This document shows positions 16,137 through 25,009 of a DNA stretch of 64,000 nt, one piece after another. The notes under the pieces are model-generated. The model did not search any database. It worked only from the letters and a program-made list of their open reading frames with translations, and was not told the DNA's origin. The position numbers and the translations under genes are program-made. The DNA is from Streptomyces sp. NBC_01669 (GTDB lineage: Bacteria; Actinomycetota; Actinomycetes; Streptomycetales; Streptomycetaceae). Numbering within the stretch: the stretch's first letter is position 1; every line of letters begins with the position of its first letter. The stretch lies in NCBI RefSeq assembly GCF_026339735.1, contig NZ_JAPEQG010000001.1:6594501-6658500 (forward strand). The letters are read 5' to 3'.

Positions 16137-17933
16137 TCAGCCGCGGTAGATCGACTCCACCTCGTCCGCGAAGTCCTTCGCCACCACATTCCGCTTCAGC
16201 TTCAGCGAGGGCGTGATGTGGCCGGCCTCCTCGGTGAACTGCGAGGTCAGGATGCGGAACTTGCGTACGGACTCCGCCTTGGACACCGCCGCGTTGCCGT
16301 CGTCCACCGCCCGCTGCACCTCGGCCAGCAGCTCCGGGTCCTCGCGCAGCGACACCGCCGTCGAGCCGGCCGGCTTGCCGTGCTCCTCGGCCCAGTGGCC
16401 CAGGAACTCCTCGTCCAGGGTGATCAGCGCACCGACGAACGGCCGCCCGTCGCCGACCACCATGCACTCCGCGACCAGGGCGTGCCCGCGGATCCGGTCC
16501 TCGATCACTGCGGGGGCGACGTTCTTGCCGCCCGCCGTGACGATGATCTCCTTCTTGCGGCCGGTGATCGTCAGATAGCCGTCCTCGTCGAGGGTGCCGA
16601 TGTCGCCCGTGTGGAACCAGCCGTCGGCCAGTGCGTCGGCCGTCGCCGCCTCGTTGTTCCAGTAGCCCGCGAACAGATGCTCGCCGTGCAGCAGCACCTC
16701 GCCGTCGTCGGCGATCCGGACGACCGAGCCGGGCAGCGGCTGGCCGACCGTACCGATCTTCTGCCGGTCCCACGGGTTGAACGCGGTGGCCGCGCACGTC
16801 TCCGTGAGGCCGTAGCCCTCCAGCACCGTGAAGCCGATGCCGCGGTAGAAGTGCCCGAGCCGCTCGCCCAGCGGCGCACCGCCCGAGATCGCGTACTCGC
16901 CGCGGCCGCCGAGCACGGCGCGCAGCTTGCTGTAGACCAGCCGGTCGAAGACCTTGTGCTTGAACTTGAGGCCGATGGACGGACCCTGAGGGGTGCCGAG
17001 CGCACGGCTGTAGGCGATCGCGATGTTCGCGGCCCTGTCGAAGATCTTGCCCTTGCCGTCGGCCTGCGCCTTGGCACGCGCCGAGTTGTAGACCTTCTCG
17101 AAGACCCGCGGCACACCGAGGATCAGCGTCGGCCGGAACGCGGCCAGCTCATCGGTGAGGTTCTTGATGTCCGGTACGCAGCCGAGCCGGATCGGGGCCA
17201 TCACCGCGGCCACCTCGACCAGCCGGCCGAAGACATGGGCCGCGGGCAGGAAGAGCAGTACGGAGCACTCGCCGGTACGGAAGAGGGGCTTCAGCCGCTC
17301 CACCACGTTGCCGCACTCGGCGAAGAAGCTGCGGTGCGTGAGCACACAGCCCTTGGGGCGGCCGGTGGTGCCCGAGGTGTAGACGATGGTGGCCGGGTCG
17401 TCGGCCTTGGCGCCGGCGCTGCGCAGGTCGACGGTCTCGTCCGAGACCTCCGCACCCGACGCGGTCAGCTCGTCGACCGCGCCCTTGTCGATCTGCCATA
17501 CGTTGCGCAGCTCCGGCAGCCGGTCGCGCATGGCGGCGACGGACTCGGCATGCCCGTCGCTCTCCACGATCACCGCGACCGCGCCGGAGTCGCCGAGGAT
17601 CCACTGGACCTGCTCGGCGGAGCTGGTCTCGTACACCGGGACGGTGACCGCGCCGGCACTCCAGATCGCGAAGTCCAGCTGCACCCACTCGAAGCGGGTA
17701 CGGGACATCAGACCGACCCGGTCGCCGGGCTGCACGCCTGCGGCGATCAGGCCCTTGGCGGCGGCTCTGACCTCGGCCAGGAACCGAGTGGCGGTGACAT
17801 CGGTCCACACGCCCGCCACTTTGCGGCTCATCACCGCTACATCGGGATGCTGAGCGGCATTGCGGCGGATGAGATCCGTCAGGTTGCCGTCCGAGGGGAC
17901 CTCGTACAGGGCCGGAAGGCTGAACTCGCGCAA
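16137..17933 (-). CDS. Long-chain fatty acid-CoA ligase (FadD15-like AMP-forming)
   Basis: This 598-residue ANL enzyme activates fatty acids with ATP and CoA. The AMP-binding motif is YTSGTTGRPKG, followed by GYGLTETCA and, near the end, GYLTITGRKKEIIVTAGGK with the A8-loop. It corresponds in position and sequence to mycobacterial fadD15. The start is a TTG (17931-17933), supported by GAGGAG 5 bases upstream on this strand. A 7-bp inverted repeat at 18007-18026 upstream may bind a regulator. Confidence 0.9.
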   Translation of the reverse strand: MREFSLPALYEVPSDGNLTDLIRRNAAQHPDVAVMSRKVAGVWTDVTATRFLAEVRAAAKGLIAAGVQPGDRVGLMSRTRFEWVQLDFAIWSAGAVTVPVYETSSAEQVQWILGDSGAVAVIVESDGHAESVAAMRDRLPELRNVWQIDKGAVDELTASGAEVSDETVDLRSAGAKADDPATIVYTSGTTGRPKGCVLTHRSFFAECGNVVERLKPLFRTGECSVLLFLPAAHVFGRLVEVAAVMAPIRLGCVPDIKNLTDELAAFRPTLILGVPRVFEKVYNSARAKAQADGKGKIFDRAANIAIAYSRALGTPQGPSIGLKFKHKVFDRLVYSKLRAVLGGRGEYAISGGAPLGERLGHFYRGIGFTVLEGYGLTETCAATAFNPWDRQKIGTVGQPLPGSVVRIADDGEVLLHGEHLFAGYWNNEAATADALADGWFHTGDIGTLDEDGYLTITGRKKEIIVTAGGKNVAPAVIEDRIRGHALVAECMVVGDGRPFVGALITLDEEFLGHWAEEHGKPAGSTAVSLREDPELLAEVQRAVDDGNAAVSKAESVRKFRILTSQFTEEAGHITPSLKLKRNVVAKDFADEVESIYRG

Positions 17934-18006
17934 GACTGCTGCTCCTCATCGGGCTCCGGTGCCACGGCTCCGTGTGACGCACCGGCTGCGGTCCAAGATT
18001 GGCAGG

Positions 18007-18026
18007 GTGCTCAGTGGGGTGAGCAC
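18007..18026. promoter_or_regulatory. Inverted repeat upstream of the acyl-CoA ligase
   Basis: GTGCTCA, six bases, then TGAGCAC form a perfect dyad about 75 bases upstream of the TTG start. It may be an operator; no regulator gene is adjacent. The rest of the 281-bp divergent region shows nothing else I can call except the -10 box at 18202. Confidence 0.35.
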
Positions 18027-18201
18027 GACTGGACTGCCCGGACGTTACCCACCAGTACTCGGTTCCGGATAGGGGGTTCCGGCCAGATGTTTTATGCGTC
18101 ACACATATCGGTGGTCCTCGCGCGCACAGTAGTGCACCCAGATGACAAGCACGAAGTATCCGCAGGTCCGACGGGCTCTACCCAGGCCGTCAGCGGCGCC
18201 C

Positions 18202-18207
18202 TAGGGT
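18202..18207 (+). promoter_or_regulatory. -10 box for a leaderless phosphoesterase gene
   Basis: TAGGGT ends 7 bases before ATG 18215. No -35 hexamer is evident. Confidence 0.5.
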
Positions 18208-18214
18208 GATCGTT

Positions 18215-19021
18215 ATGCCAGCTGGAGCGAACAGCCGCGAGGGTGCCACCGCACGTCGTACGCGGATCCACGTGGTCAGCGACGTGCACGGGAACACCGA
18301 AGCCCTGGCCCGGGCCGGGGACGGCGCCGACGCCCTCGTCTGCCTGGGTGACCTGGTGCTCTTCCTCGACTACGCCGACCACTCGCGCGGCATCTTCCCC
18401 GAACTCTTCGGCGTGGAGAACGCCGACCGGATCGTCGAGCTGCGCACCGCCCGCCGCTACGAGGAGGCCCGTGACTTCGGCCGCGGGCTCTGGGCGGGCC
18501 TGGACCGCAACGCAGCCATCGTCGGGGCGGTGCGCCATCAGTACGCCGAGATGTTCGCGGTCTTCCCCACGCCGACGTACGCCACGTACGGCAATGTCGA
18601 CATCCCCGACCTCTGGCCCGAATACGCCCGCCCCGGCACCACCGTCCTGGACGGCGAGCGCGTCGAGATCGGCGGACGTGTCTTCGGCTTCGTCGGCGGC
18701 GGGCTCCGGACCCCGATGCGCACCCCGTACGAGGTCAGCGACGAGGAGTACGCCGCCAAGATCGAGGCGGTCGGCGAGGTGGACGTCCTGTGCACGCACA
18801 TCCCGCCCGACGTGCCGGAGCTGACCTACGACACCGTGGCGCGCCGGTTCGAGCGCGGCAGCAGGGCGCTCCTCGACGCGATCCGCCGGACCCGCCCCCG
18901 CTATGCCGTCTTCGGCCATGTCCACCAGCCGCTGGTACGCCGGATGCGGATCGGGGCCACCGAATGCGTCAACGTCGGGCACTTCGCCTCGACCGGCCGG
19001 CCCTTTGCCCTGGAGTGGTGA
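18215..19021 (+). CDS. Metallophosphoesterase (calcineurin-like)
   Basis: The 268-residue protein has the metal-binding set in order: D23-V-H25-G-N27, GD46 in CLGDLVLF, YGNVD, CTHIPP and GHVHQP at the end. These form a two-metal centre that cuts phosphate esters; the substrate is unknown. ATG 18215 is preferred over GTG 18206 because a -10 box lies 7 bases before it. It is transcribed away from the acyl-CoA ligase and toward the SRPBCC gene 105 bases downstream. Confidence 0.88.
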   Translation: MPAGANSREGATARRTRIHVVSDVHGNTEALARAGDGADALVCLGDLVLFLDYADHSRGIFPELFGVENADRIVELRTARRYEEARDFGRGLWAGLDRNAAIVGAVRHQYAEMFAVFPTPTYATYGNVDIPDLWPEYARPGTTVLDGERVEIGGRVFGFVGGGLRTPMRTPYEVSDEEYAAKIEAVGEVDVLCTHIPPDVPELTYDTVARRFERGSRALLDAIRRTRPRYAVFGHVHQPLVRRMRIGATECVNVGHFASTGRPFALEW

Positions 19022-19126
19022 CCACACGGACCCGACCCTGGGACGATGCGCCCCGCGCACGCGATAGCCTTCTGGCGGCAGGCATCTGCCGACCGACCGG
19101 TACACCGCACTGGAGGAGCCACAGCG

Positions 19127-19576
19127 ATGGCTGAACACACCAGCTCGACCATCACGATCGAGGCGGCACCGGCCGACGTCATGGGCGTCATCGCCGACTT
19201 CGACCGGTACCCGGAGTGGACCGGTGAGGTCAAGGAGGCCGAGGTCCTCGCCAAGGACGAGCAGGGCCGCGCCGAGAAGGTCCGGCTGGTCCTCGACGCC
19301 GGTGCGATCAAGGACGACCACACGCTCGCCTACACCTGGACCGGCGACCACGAGGTCAGCTGGACCCTGGTCAAGTCCCAGATGCTGCGCGCCATCGACG
19401 GCTCCTACGCACTGGCCCCGCTCGGCGACGGCAGCCGCACCGAGGTTACCTACCGGCTGACCGTCGACGTCAAGATCCCGATGCTCGGCATGATCAAGCG
19501 CAAGGCGGAGAAGGTCATCATCGACCGCGCGCTGGCCGGTCTGAAGAAGCGCGTCGAGTCCGTCCCGCGGGGCTGA
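19127..19576 (+). CDS. SRPBCC family lipid-binding-like protein
   Basis: The 149-residue START/polyketide-cyclase fold protein (SSTITIEAAPADVMGVIADFDRYPEW, split here only by its fold) has the long hydrophobic cavity family pattern. Such proteins bind or modify lipids or polyketides. GGAGGAG (19112-19118) sets ATG 19127. The ArsA-like gene begins 4 bases after the stop, so the two are surely co-transcribed, as are Rv2185c and Rv2184c homologues in mycobacteria. A lipid-transfer role is inference. Confidence 0.85.
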   Translation: MAEHTSSTITIEAAPADVMGVIADFDRYPEWTGEVKEAEVLAKDEQGRAEKVRLVLDAGAIKDDHTLAYTWTGDHEVSWTLVKSQMLRAIDGSYALAPLGDGSRTEVTYRLTVDVKIPMLGMIKRKAEKVIIDRALAGLKKRVESVPRG

Positions 19577-19580
19577 CCGG

Positions 19581-20918
19581 ATGCGTACGGTCCTCGTCAC
19601 CGGCCCCGGCGGCGCCGGCCGTACCACTGTCGCGGCGGCGACCGCACTGGCCGCAGCCCGCCGCGGCCGCCGCACGCTGCTGCTTTCCGCCGACGCCATA
19701 CCCGGTTTCCCCACCGGCACGGAACCCACCGAGGTCACCGAGGGACTCCGGTTCGCCCGCATCGACTCCGGCGAGCACTTCCGTACCGAACTTCTCTCCC
19801 TCCAGGACCAGGCGTCCTCCGTGCTCGACCTGCTCGGCGGGAACCGGCTCGACGGCGAGGAGCTGACCGAACTCCCCGGCAGCGCCCAGCTCGCCCTGCT
19901 GCACACCCTGCGCCGGGCGACCCGGGGCGACTGGTCGCGCGACAGCTACGACACCCTCGTCGTCGACCTGCCCCCGCTGCGCGAAGCCCTCGCCGTGCTC
20001 GCCCTGCCCGAACAGCTGCGCCGCTATCTGCGCCGCCTGCTGCCCCCGGAGCGCCAGGCCGCCCGCGCCCTGCGCCCGATGCTCGCCCAGCTCGCCGGCG
20101 TCCCGATGCCCGCACAGTGGCTGTACGAGACCGCCGCCCGCCGGGACGCCGAGCTGGCCTCCGTCCAGGCCCTGGTCGAGGACCGCAGCACCACGGTCCG
20201 CCTCGTCGCCGAACCGGGACCCGCCGCCGAGGACGCCCTGCGCACCGCGCGCACCGGACTCGCCCTGCACGGACTGCGCGTCGACACGCTCACCGTCAAC
20301 CGGGTCCTGCCCAGGCACTCCTCCGACCCCTGGTTCGCCGATCTCGCCGCCCAGCAGGAGAAGTGCATCGACCACTGGTACGAGGAGTGGGTGCCGGTCG
20401 CGTCCCTGTGCGAGGTGCCCCATCTCGGCCGGGACCCACAGGGGCTCGACGACCTCAGCCTCCTCGACACTTCGTCGACCTGCACCACCTTCGAGGCGGC
20501 GGGCACCGGTGGCGGGCTCTTCGCGGGGGACGGTCTCGCCGTCGAGCTGGACGACCGGCCGGACGGACGCGCCCAGGACCCCTGGTGGATCGAGGACCCG
20601 AACGCCCCGGACGGCCACGACGAGCTGCGGGAACTGCTCCGCGGCAGACCGGACGCCACCGTCTCGCCGCGGCCGGCCGTCGGTGAGGACGGCGACGGCG
20701 TCCTGGTCTGGTGCCTGCCGCTGCCCGGAGCCGTCAAGGAGGACCTGCAGCTGGTCCGGCGCGGCGACGAACTGCTCCTGACCGTCGGCCCGTTCCACCG
20801 GATCGTGCCGCTGGAGTCCGGGCTGCGCCGCTGCACCGTCTCCGGCGCCGCACTGACGGACGGGGTGCTGCGGGTCCGGTTCACGCCGGACCCCGCACTG
20901 TGGCCGCGGACCTCCTGA
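19581..20918 (+). CDS. ArsA/Get3-like ATPase with C-terminal HSP20-like domain and altered P-loop
   Basis: The 445-residue protein has the ArsA/Get3 layout: P-loop at residues 8-16, a LVVDLPP region, and an ArsA_HSP20-type beta domain from about 370 to the end (VWCLPLPGAVKEDLQLVRRG). The P-loop reads GPGGAGRTT instead of GKGGVGKTT: both lysines of the deviant Walker A are lost, the catalytic one being R14. ATP hydrolysis may therefore be weak or absent. It sits 4 bases after the SRPBCC gene. Get3 relatives deliver membrane proteins; this one may instead handle lipids or act as a scaffold. Confidence 0.82.
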   Translation: MRTVLVTGPGGAGRTTVAAATALAAARRGRRTLLLSADAIPGFPTGTEPTEVTEGLRFARIDSGEHFRTELLSLQDQASSVLDLLGGNRLDGEELTELPGSAQLALLHTLRRATRGDWSRDSYDTLVVDLPPLREALAVLALPEQLRRYLRRLLPPERQAARALRPMLAQLAGVPMPAQWLYETAARRDAELASVQALVEDRSTTVRLVAEPGPAAEDALRTARTGLALHGLRVDTLTVNRVLPRHSSDPWFADLAAQQEKCIDHWYEEWVPVASLCEVPHLGRDPQGLDDLSLLDTSSTCTTFEAAGTGGGLFAGDGLAVELDDRPDGRAQDPWWIEDPNAPDGHDELRELLRGRPDATVSPRPAVGEDGDGVLVWCLPLPGAVKEDLQLVRRGDELLLTVGPFHRIVPLESGLRRCTVSGAALTDGVLRVRFTPDPALWPRTS

Positions 20919-21024
20919 ACGGCGTACCACCGTTCGGGTAACGTCGGTAGTACGCGTCCCGTATGCGGCGGTGGACCACACCCCCGCACGCCCGACGTCC
21001 GCAACCACGTCGCAGGAGTCCGCC

Positions 21025-21483
21025 ATGAGCGAAGCCACCGATCGTCCCGTCGACGACGACGCGTGGGCCAAGGCCTGCGCCGAGGACCTGGAAGCCGAGA
21101 AGGCCCGTCGCCGCGCCGAGTACGGCCCGCCCGCCGGTTCCGCGGCCGAGGAGCTGCGCAAGCTGGTCGACGCCGTGGCCGACAAGGTCGCCTCCCTCAA
21201 TTCACCGCTGTTCGGCGTCGCCGCCCAGGGCGCCGTACAGCAGGTGATCAAGCAGGCGAAGGCCGCCGTCGAGCCCGTCATCGAACGCAATCCGGACGTC
21301 TTCGACCACATCGCCGCGGCCGGCAGCGAACTCCTCGCCGCCTACCGCTCCGCCGTCGAGGGCCAGGAACGCCGCTGGACCCAGGACGCCACCGACCCCG
21401 GTGGCGCCTCGGAGAAGGCCGGCGACCCCACCGACCCGCGCGACGACGACAGCGGGCCGGGCGAACACATCGACCTGGACTGA
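21025..21483 (+). CDS. Small acidic conserved actinobacterial protein (DUF5304-like)
   Basis: The 152-residue protein is helical in its first 115 residues (AAEELRKLVDAVADKVASL and following amphipathic stretches) and ends in a disordered acidic tail (PRDDDSGPGEHIDLD). I recall this as DUF5304 but cannot verify it. CAGGAG precedes ATG 21025. It follows the ArsA-like gene by 106 bases and precedes glkA by 75, so it may be in the same operon. No function is proposed. Confidence 0.7.
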   Translation: MSEATDRPVDDDAWAKACAEDLEAEKARRRAEYGPPAGSAAEELRKLVDAVADKVASLNSPLFGVAAQGAVQQVIKQAKAAVEPVIERNPDVFDHIAAAGSELLAAYRSAVEGQERRWTQDATDPGGASEKAGDPTDPRDDDSGPGEHIDLD

Positions 21484-21558
21484 CCGGCACCGATAGGGCG
21501 GGGAGCGGCGCTCGGGTACGGTTGGCCATAGCGGGGCTCGACCGAAACTGAGGGATTC

Positions 21559-22500
21559 ATGGGACTCACCATCGGCGTCGATATCGGCGGCACGAAGATC
21601 GCGGCTGGAGTGGTCGACGAAGAGGGCCGGATCCTCTCGATGTTCAAGGTGCCGACCCCGCCGACGGCTGAAGGCATCGTGGACGCGATCGCGGCGGCAG
21701 TGTCCGGCGCCAGCGAGGGACACGAGGTCGAAGCGGTCGGCATCGGCGCTGCCGGATATGTCGACGACAAGCGCGCCACGGTGCTCTTCGCGCCGAACAT
21801 CAACTGGCGGCACGAGCCGCTGAAGGACAAGGTCGAGCAGCGCGTCGGCCTCCCCGTCGTCGTCGAGAACGACGCCAACGCGGCGGCCTGGGGCGAATAC
21901 CGCTTCGGCGCAGGCCAGGGCCACGACGACGTCATCTGCATCACGCTCGGCACCGGCCTCGGCGGCGGCATCATCATCGGCAACAAACTGCGCCGCGGAC
22001 GCTTCGGTGTGGCCGCCGAATTCGGCCACATCCGGGTCGTCCCGGACGGGCTGCTCTGCGGTTGCGGCAGCCAGGGCTGCTGGGAGCAGTACGCATCCGG
22101 GCGCGCGCTCGTCCGGTACGCGAAGCAGCGTGCCAACGCCACCCCGGAGAACGCCGCGGTCCTTCTCGCCCTGGGCGACGGCACGGTGGACGGCATCGAG
22201 GGCAAGCACATCAGCGCGGCCGCCCGGCAGGGCGACCCGGTGGCGATCGACTCGTTCCGCGAGCTGGCCCGCTGGGCCGGCGCCGGACTCGCCGACCTCG
22301 CCTCGCTCTTCGACCCGTCCGCGTTCATTGTCGGCGGCGGCGTCTCGGACGAGGGCGAACTCGTCCTCGGCCCGATCCGCAAGTCGTTCCGGCGCTGGCT
22401 GATCGGCGGCGAGTGGCGGCCGCACGCCCAGGTGCTCGCGGCCCAACTGGGCGGCAAGGCAGGCCTGGTGGGCGCGGCGGACCTGGCCCGCCAGGGCTGA
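21559..22500 (+). CDS. glkA: ROK-family glucokinase
   Basis: This 313-residue ATP-dependent glucokinase matches Streptomyces GlkA, which also mediates carbon catabolite repression. The phosphate loop is VDIGGTK (7-13), the catalytic base D105 lies in ENDANAAAWGE, and zinc is bound by H157, C167, C169 and C174 in EFGHIRVV and CGCGSQGC, the ROK signature. GAGGGA precedes ATG 21559. In S. coelicolor the same gene lies in this neighbourhood. A hairpin follows the stop. Confidence 0.95.
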   Translation: MGLTIGVDIGGTKIAAGVVDEEGRILSMFKVPTPPTAEGIVDAIAAAVSGASEGHEVEAVGIGAAGYVDDKRATVLFAPNINWRHEPLKDKVEQRVGLPVVVENDANAAAWGEYRFGAGQGHDDVICITLGTGLGGGIIIGNKLRRGRFGVAAEFGHIRVVPDGLLCGCGSQGCWEQYASGRALVRYAKQRANATPENAAVLLALGDGTVDGIEGKHISAAARQGDPVAIDSFRELARWAGAGLADLASLFDPSAFIVGGGVSDEGELVLGPIRKSFRRWLIGGEWRPHAQVLAAQLGGKAGLVGAADLARQG

Positions 22501-22523
22501 GCCCACCACATCACGGACAACAT

Positions 22524-22564
22524 CGGACGCCCGTCGCGCCCTCACCGGGAGCGGCGGGCGTCCG
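22524..22564 (+). terminator. Terminator after glkA
   Basis: CGGACGCCCGTCGC (22524-22537) pairs with 22551-22564 over 14 bp with one G-T pair. It ends just before the -10 box of the next gene. Confidence 0.7.
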
Positions 22565-22567
22565 TCG

Positions 22568-22573
22568 TATGGT
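22568..22573 (+). promoter_or_regulatory. -10 box for the leaderless EEP gene
   Basis: TATGGT lies exactly 7 bases before ATG 22581. The overlap of this box with upstream ATG 22569 argues that translation begins at 22581. Confidence 0.45.
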
Positions 22574-22580
22574 GAGCCGT

Positions 22581-23345
22581 ATGGTCATGACAGAGCTGCC
22601 CGACTCCCGTACCGAGCCGGACGGTTCGGCCGTCATCAGAGTGCTCAGCTACAACATCCGGTCGATGCGCGACGACCGTGAGGCGCTGGCCCGCGTCATC
22701 CGCGCCTGCGCACCCGATCTGGTCTTCATCCAGGAGGCCCCGCGCTTCTTCCGCTGGCGCAAGCGCGCCGCCTGGCTCGCCGCCCACACCGACCTGGTGG
22801 TCCTCTCCGGCGGCGCCACCGCCGCCGGGCCGCTGCTCCTGTGCTCGCTGCGCGCCACCGTGGAACGCACGGAGGACCTGCTGCTGCCGCGTACCCCCGG
22901 ACTGCACCGCAGAGGCTTCGCCACGGCGGTGGTACGGATCGCGGGCACCCGGATCGGGCTGCTGAGCTGCCATCTGAGCCTGCGCCACGAGGAGCGCGTG
23001 GTCCAGGCGGACCTGCTGCTCGACCGGCTGGACGCCATGCAGGTCGAGCACGTCATCGTGGCCGGCGACCTCAACGACGCACCGGAGGGGAAAGCCTTCC
23101 AGTTGCTTGCCGGGAGGCTCCAGGACGGCCGGTCCGTCCGGCCGTGGGGTGGCGAGCTCACCTTCCCGGCCCACGATCCGCGGCTGCGCATCGACGCGGT
23201 CTTCGCGAGCAGAGGCATCGAGGTCCTCGGCTGCGGAGTCCCGTCGGGACTGCCCGGCGTCACGGAGCAGGACCTGCGCGCGGCCACCGACCATCTGCCG
23301 GTACTGGCCGCGCTCAGGGTGCCCGCCCTGTCCTCGCTCGCCTGA
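22581..23345 (+). CDS. Endonuclease/exonuclease/phosphatase (EEP) family hydrolase
   Basis: About 254 residues with the EEP active-site series: LSYNIRSM (Asn), FIQEAP (metal Glu), SCHLSL, VAGDLNDAP (Asp/Asn) and ATDHLPVL (Asp-His). Relatives cut DNA or remove phosphates from lipids and inositols. No signal peptide is visible, so it is probably cytoplasmic. ATG 22569 and ATG 22587 are alternative starts; the -10 box spacing favours 22581. The substrate cannot be told from sequence. Confidence 0.85.
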   Translation: MVMTELPDSRTEPDGSAVIRVLSYNIRSMRDDREALARVIRACAPDLVFIQEAPRFFRWRKRAAWLAAHTDLVVLSGGATAAGPLLLCSLRATVERTEDLLLPRTPGLHRRGFATAVVRIAGTRIGLLSCHLSLRHEERVVQADLLLDRLDAMQVEHVIVAGDLNDAPEGKAFQLLAGRLQDGRSVRPWGGELTFPAHDPRLRIDAVFASRGIEVLGCGVPSGLPGVTEQDLRAATDHLPVLAALRVPALSSLA

Positions 23346-23390
23346 GGGCTGCTCGTTCCCCCCCAGCCGGCCTGATCCGGGGGAGCCGGC

Positions 23391-24041
23391 TCAGACCACC
23401 GCGCCGCGCCCGGGGTCGTCGTCATCCTCGTCGTCGTGCTGCATCCGCGCGACCAGGGTGACGAAGCCCCCCAGGAAACCGCCGATGCAGACCGTGGTGA
23501 GCCACCACGTCATCTCCCACTGCAACAGGACGGCGAGCAGCATCAGCACCGGTCCGCCGACGACCGCGAGCCAGGCGAACTTCGCCGTGACATCGGCCTC
23601 CGGCAGCGGAGGCGGCTCCGGCGGGACGAAGTGCCCCTCGTCGCTGTCGTCCGCGTCGTCGTCCGTCGGCTCCGCCACCTCGTAGTCGCGGGGACCACCG
23701 ACACCGGGGGCAAAGACGACCGAGCTGCCGAGCGGCTTCTCCGGCGGTTTCTTCTTCTTGATGCCCTTGTCCGGCTCCAGGACGTTGCGCTCGCCGTCCT
23801 CCAGGAGCGCGAGGCCGTCGATCGACTTGAACGGCTTGGCGCCCGGCGGGTCCGGCGGCTCCTCGCCGTAGCCCGCGACGATCGCCTCCCAGGCGGCGTC
23901 CTCGTCGAGCGCGTCACCCTGACCGGGCCCCCCGGGGACGTGTGGCGCACCCGCGCCCTTCTCGGGCACGGCCGTTCCCTCGGTGGGGCGCGGTTCGCGC
24001 TCCTCCTCGCTGCCCGCGCGCTCCGCGTCGTGCTCAGCCAC
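23391..24041 (-). CDS. Acidic membrane protein of unknown function
   Basis: The 216-residue protein has a charged, Pro-rich N-terminal 150 residues, then two membrane segments (about 160-180 and 183-205) and an acidic tail (HDDEDDDDPGRG). The start GTG 24041 is backed by GGGGAG 8 bases upstream and overlaps the hydrolase stop by 8 bp, so translation is coupled. The cytoplasmic part contains GIKKKKPPEK. I recognise no domain. A short hairpin (23365-23391) overlaps its stop. Confidence 0.72.
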   Translation of the reverse strand: MAEHDAERAGSEEEREPRPTEGTAVPEKGAGAPHVPGGPGQGDALDEDAAWEAIVAGYGEEPPDPPGAKPFKSIDGLALLEDGERNVLEPDKGIKKKKPPEKPLGSSVVFAPGVGGPRDYEVAEPTDDDADDSDEGHFVPPEPPPLPEADVTAKFAWLAVVGGPVLMLLAVLLQWEMTWWLTTVCIGGFLGGFVTLVARMQHDDEDDDDPGRGAVV

Positions 24042-24813
24042 CTGACGTGCTCCCCTTCTTCCCGACGCTCGGAGCGAGGCGGCCGATGAACGAGTAGCTC
24101 TCGTCGAAGATCCGCTCCGCATCGTGGTCCAACGTCGCCACGTGGTAGCTCTGTTCCAGCAGGATCTCCTCGACGTCCGTGGACGACACCCGGCTGAGGA
24201 TCCGCGCCGAGTCCGCCGGCGGCACCACATGATCCTGCGGGCTGTGCAGCAGCAGGAGCGGCTGGGTGACCTGCGGCAGCTCCGCGTCGACCAGCCGGAA
24301 GAGGTTCCGCAGGGCGTGCGCCGCGTGCAGCGGCACCCGGTCGTAGCCGATCTCGACGGAGCCTTCCCGGGCGATGTCGTTCGCCACCCCCTTCGTGGAC
24401 GGCAGCAGATGGCGGACGACCGGCAGCGCGTACGCCGCCAGGCCATGCACCTTGTTGCCCGGATTGACGAGCACCAGACCGCTGATCGCGTCCCCGTGCT
24501 TCGCCGCCAGCCGCAGCGACAGCGCGCCGCCCATGGACAGCCCGAACACGAAGACCTGACGGCACCGCTCCGACAGGGCCCGCAGCTCCCGGTCCACCTC
24601 CGCGTACCAGTCCTGCCAGCCCGTGACCTGCATGTCCTCCCAGCGGGTGCCGTGCCCGGGCAGCAGCGGCAGCGCGACCGTGAGTCCGCGCTCCGCGAGA
24701 TATTCGGCCCAGGGGCGCAGCGACTGAGGCGAACCGGTGAATCCGTGACAGAGGAGGACGCCGACCTCTCCGCCCTCGTGGCGGAACGGCTCGGCTCCAG
24801 GAAGGACCGGCAC
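24034..24813 (-). CDS. Alpha/beta hydrolase (carboxylesterase/monoacylglycerol lipase type)
   Basis: The 259-residue enzyme has oxyanion-hole CHGFTGSPQS, nucleophile S93 in GLSMGG, acid D194 in PQDHVVP and a histidine near 224 (SYHV). This is the pattern of bacterial carboxylesterases such as Est30, which cleave short acyl esters or monoglycerides. GTG 24813 follows AGGAG by 6 bases, while longer frames upstream are poorly supported. It heads a two-gene operon, divergent from plsC. Confidence 0.88.
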   Translation of the reverse strand: MPVLPGAEPFRHEGGEVGVLLCHGFTGSPQSLRPWAEYLAERGLTVALPLLPGHGTRWEDMQVTGWQDWYAEVDRELRALSERCRQVFVFGLSMGGALSLRLAAKHGDAISGLVLVNPGNKVHGLAAYALPVVRHLLPSTKGVANDIAREGSVEIGYDRVPLHAAHALRNLFRLVDAELPQVTQPLLLLHSPQDHVVPPADSARILSRVSSTDVEEILLEQSYHVATLDHDAERIFDESYSFIGRLAPSVGKKGSTSGG

Positions 24814-24973
24814 CGGGGTCTCCTGTTCGTGAGGCTCGAAAGGGAGCGAAAGGGGGAGTGCAAGAAGGATTACTTCACCGTACGCGACCGGACTGACACC
24901 GACCAGGGCCGTCACAGGTCACGGCCGTGCTTCGGCCCCGTGCCGGGCAGGACACGGCGGCAGCACCACGGGT

Positions 24974-24979
24974 TAAGGT
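24974..24979 (+). promoter_or_regulatory. Possible -10 box of plsC
   Basis: TAAGGT lies about 30 bases before the TTG start, leaving room for the GGAGG binding site. No clear -35 is seen. Confidence 0.35.
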
Positions 24980-25009
24980 CAATGCGACAGCACACAGGAG
25001 GCACCCGAG

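Noticed and set aside
15774..18209. An 811-codon plus-strand frame opposite the acyl-CoA ligase
   Set aside because: It crosses the 22-bp terminator and the ligase gene and has no binding site or domain.
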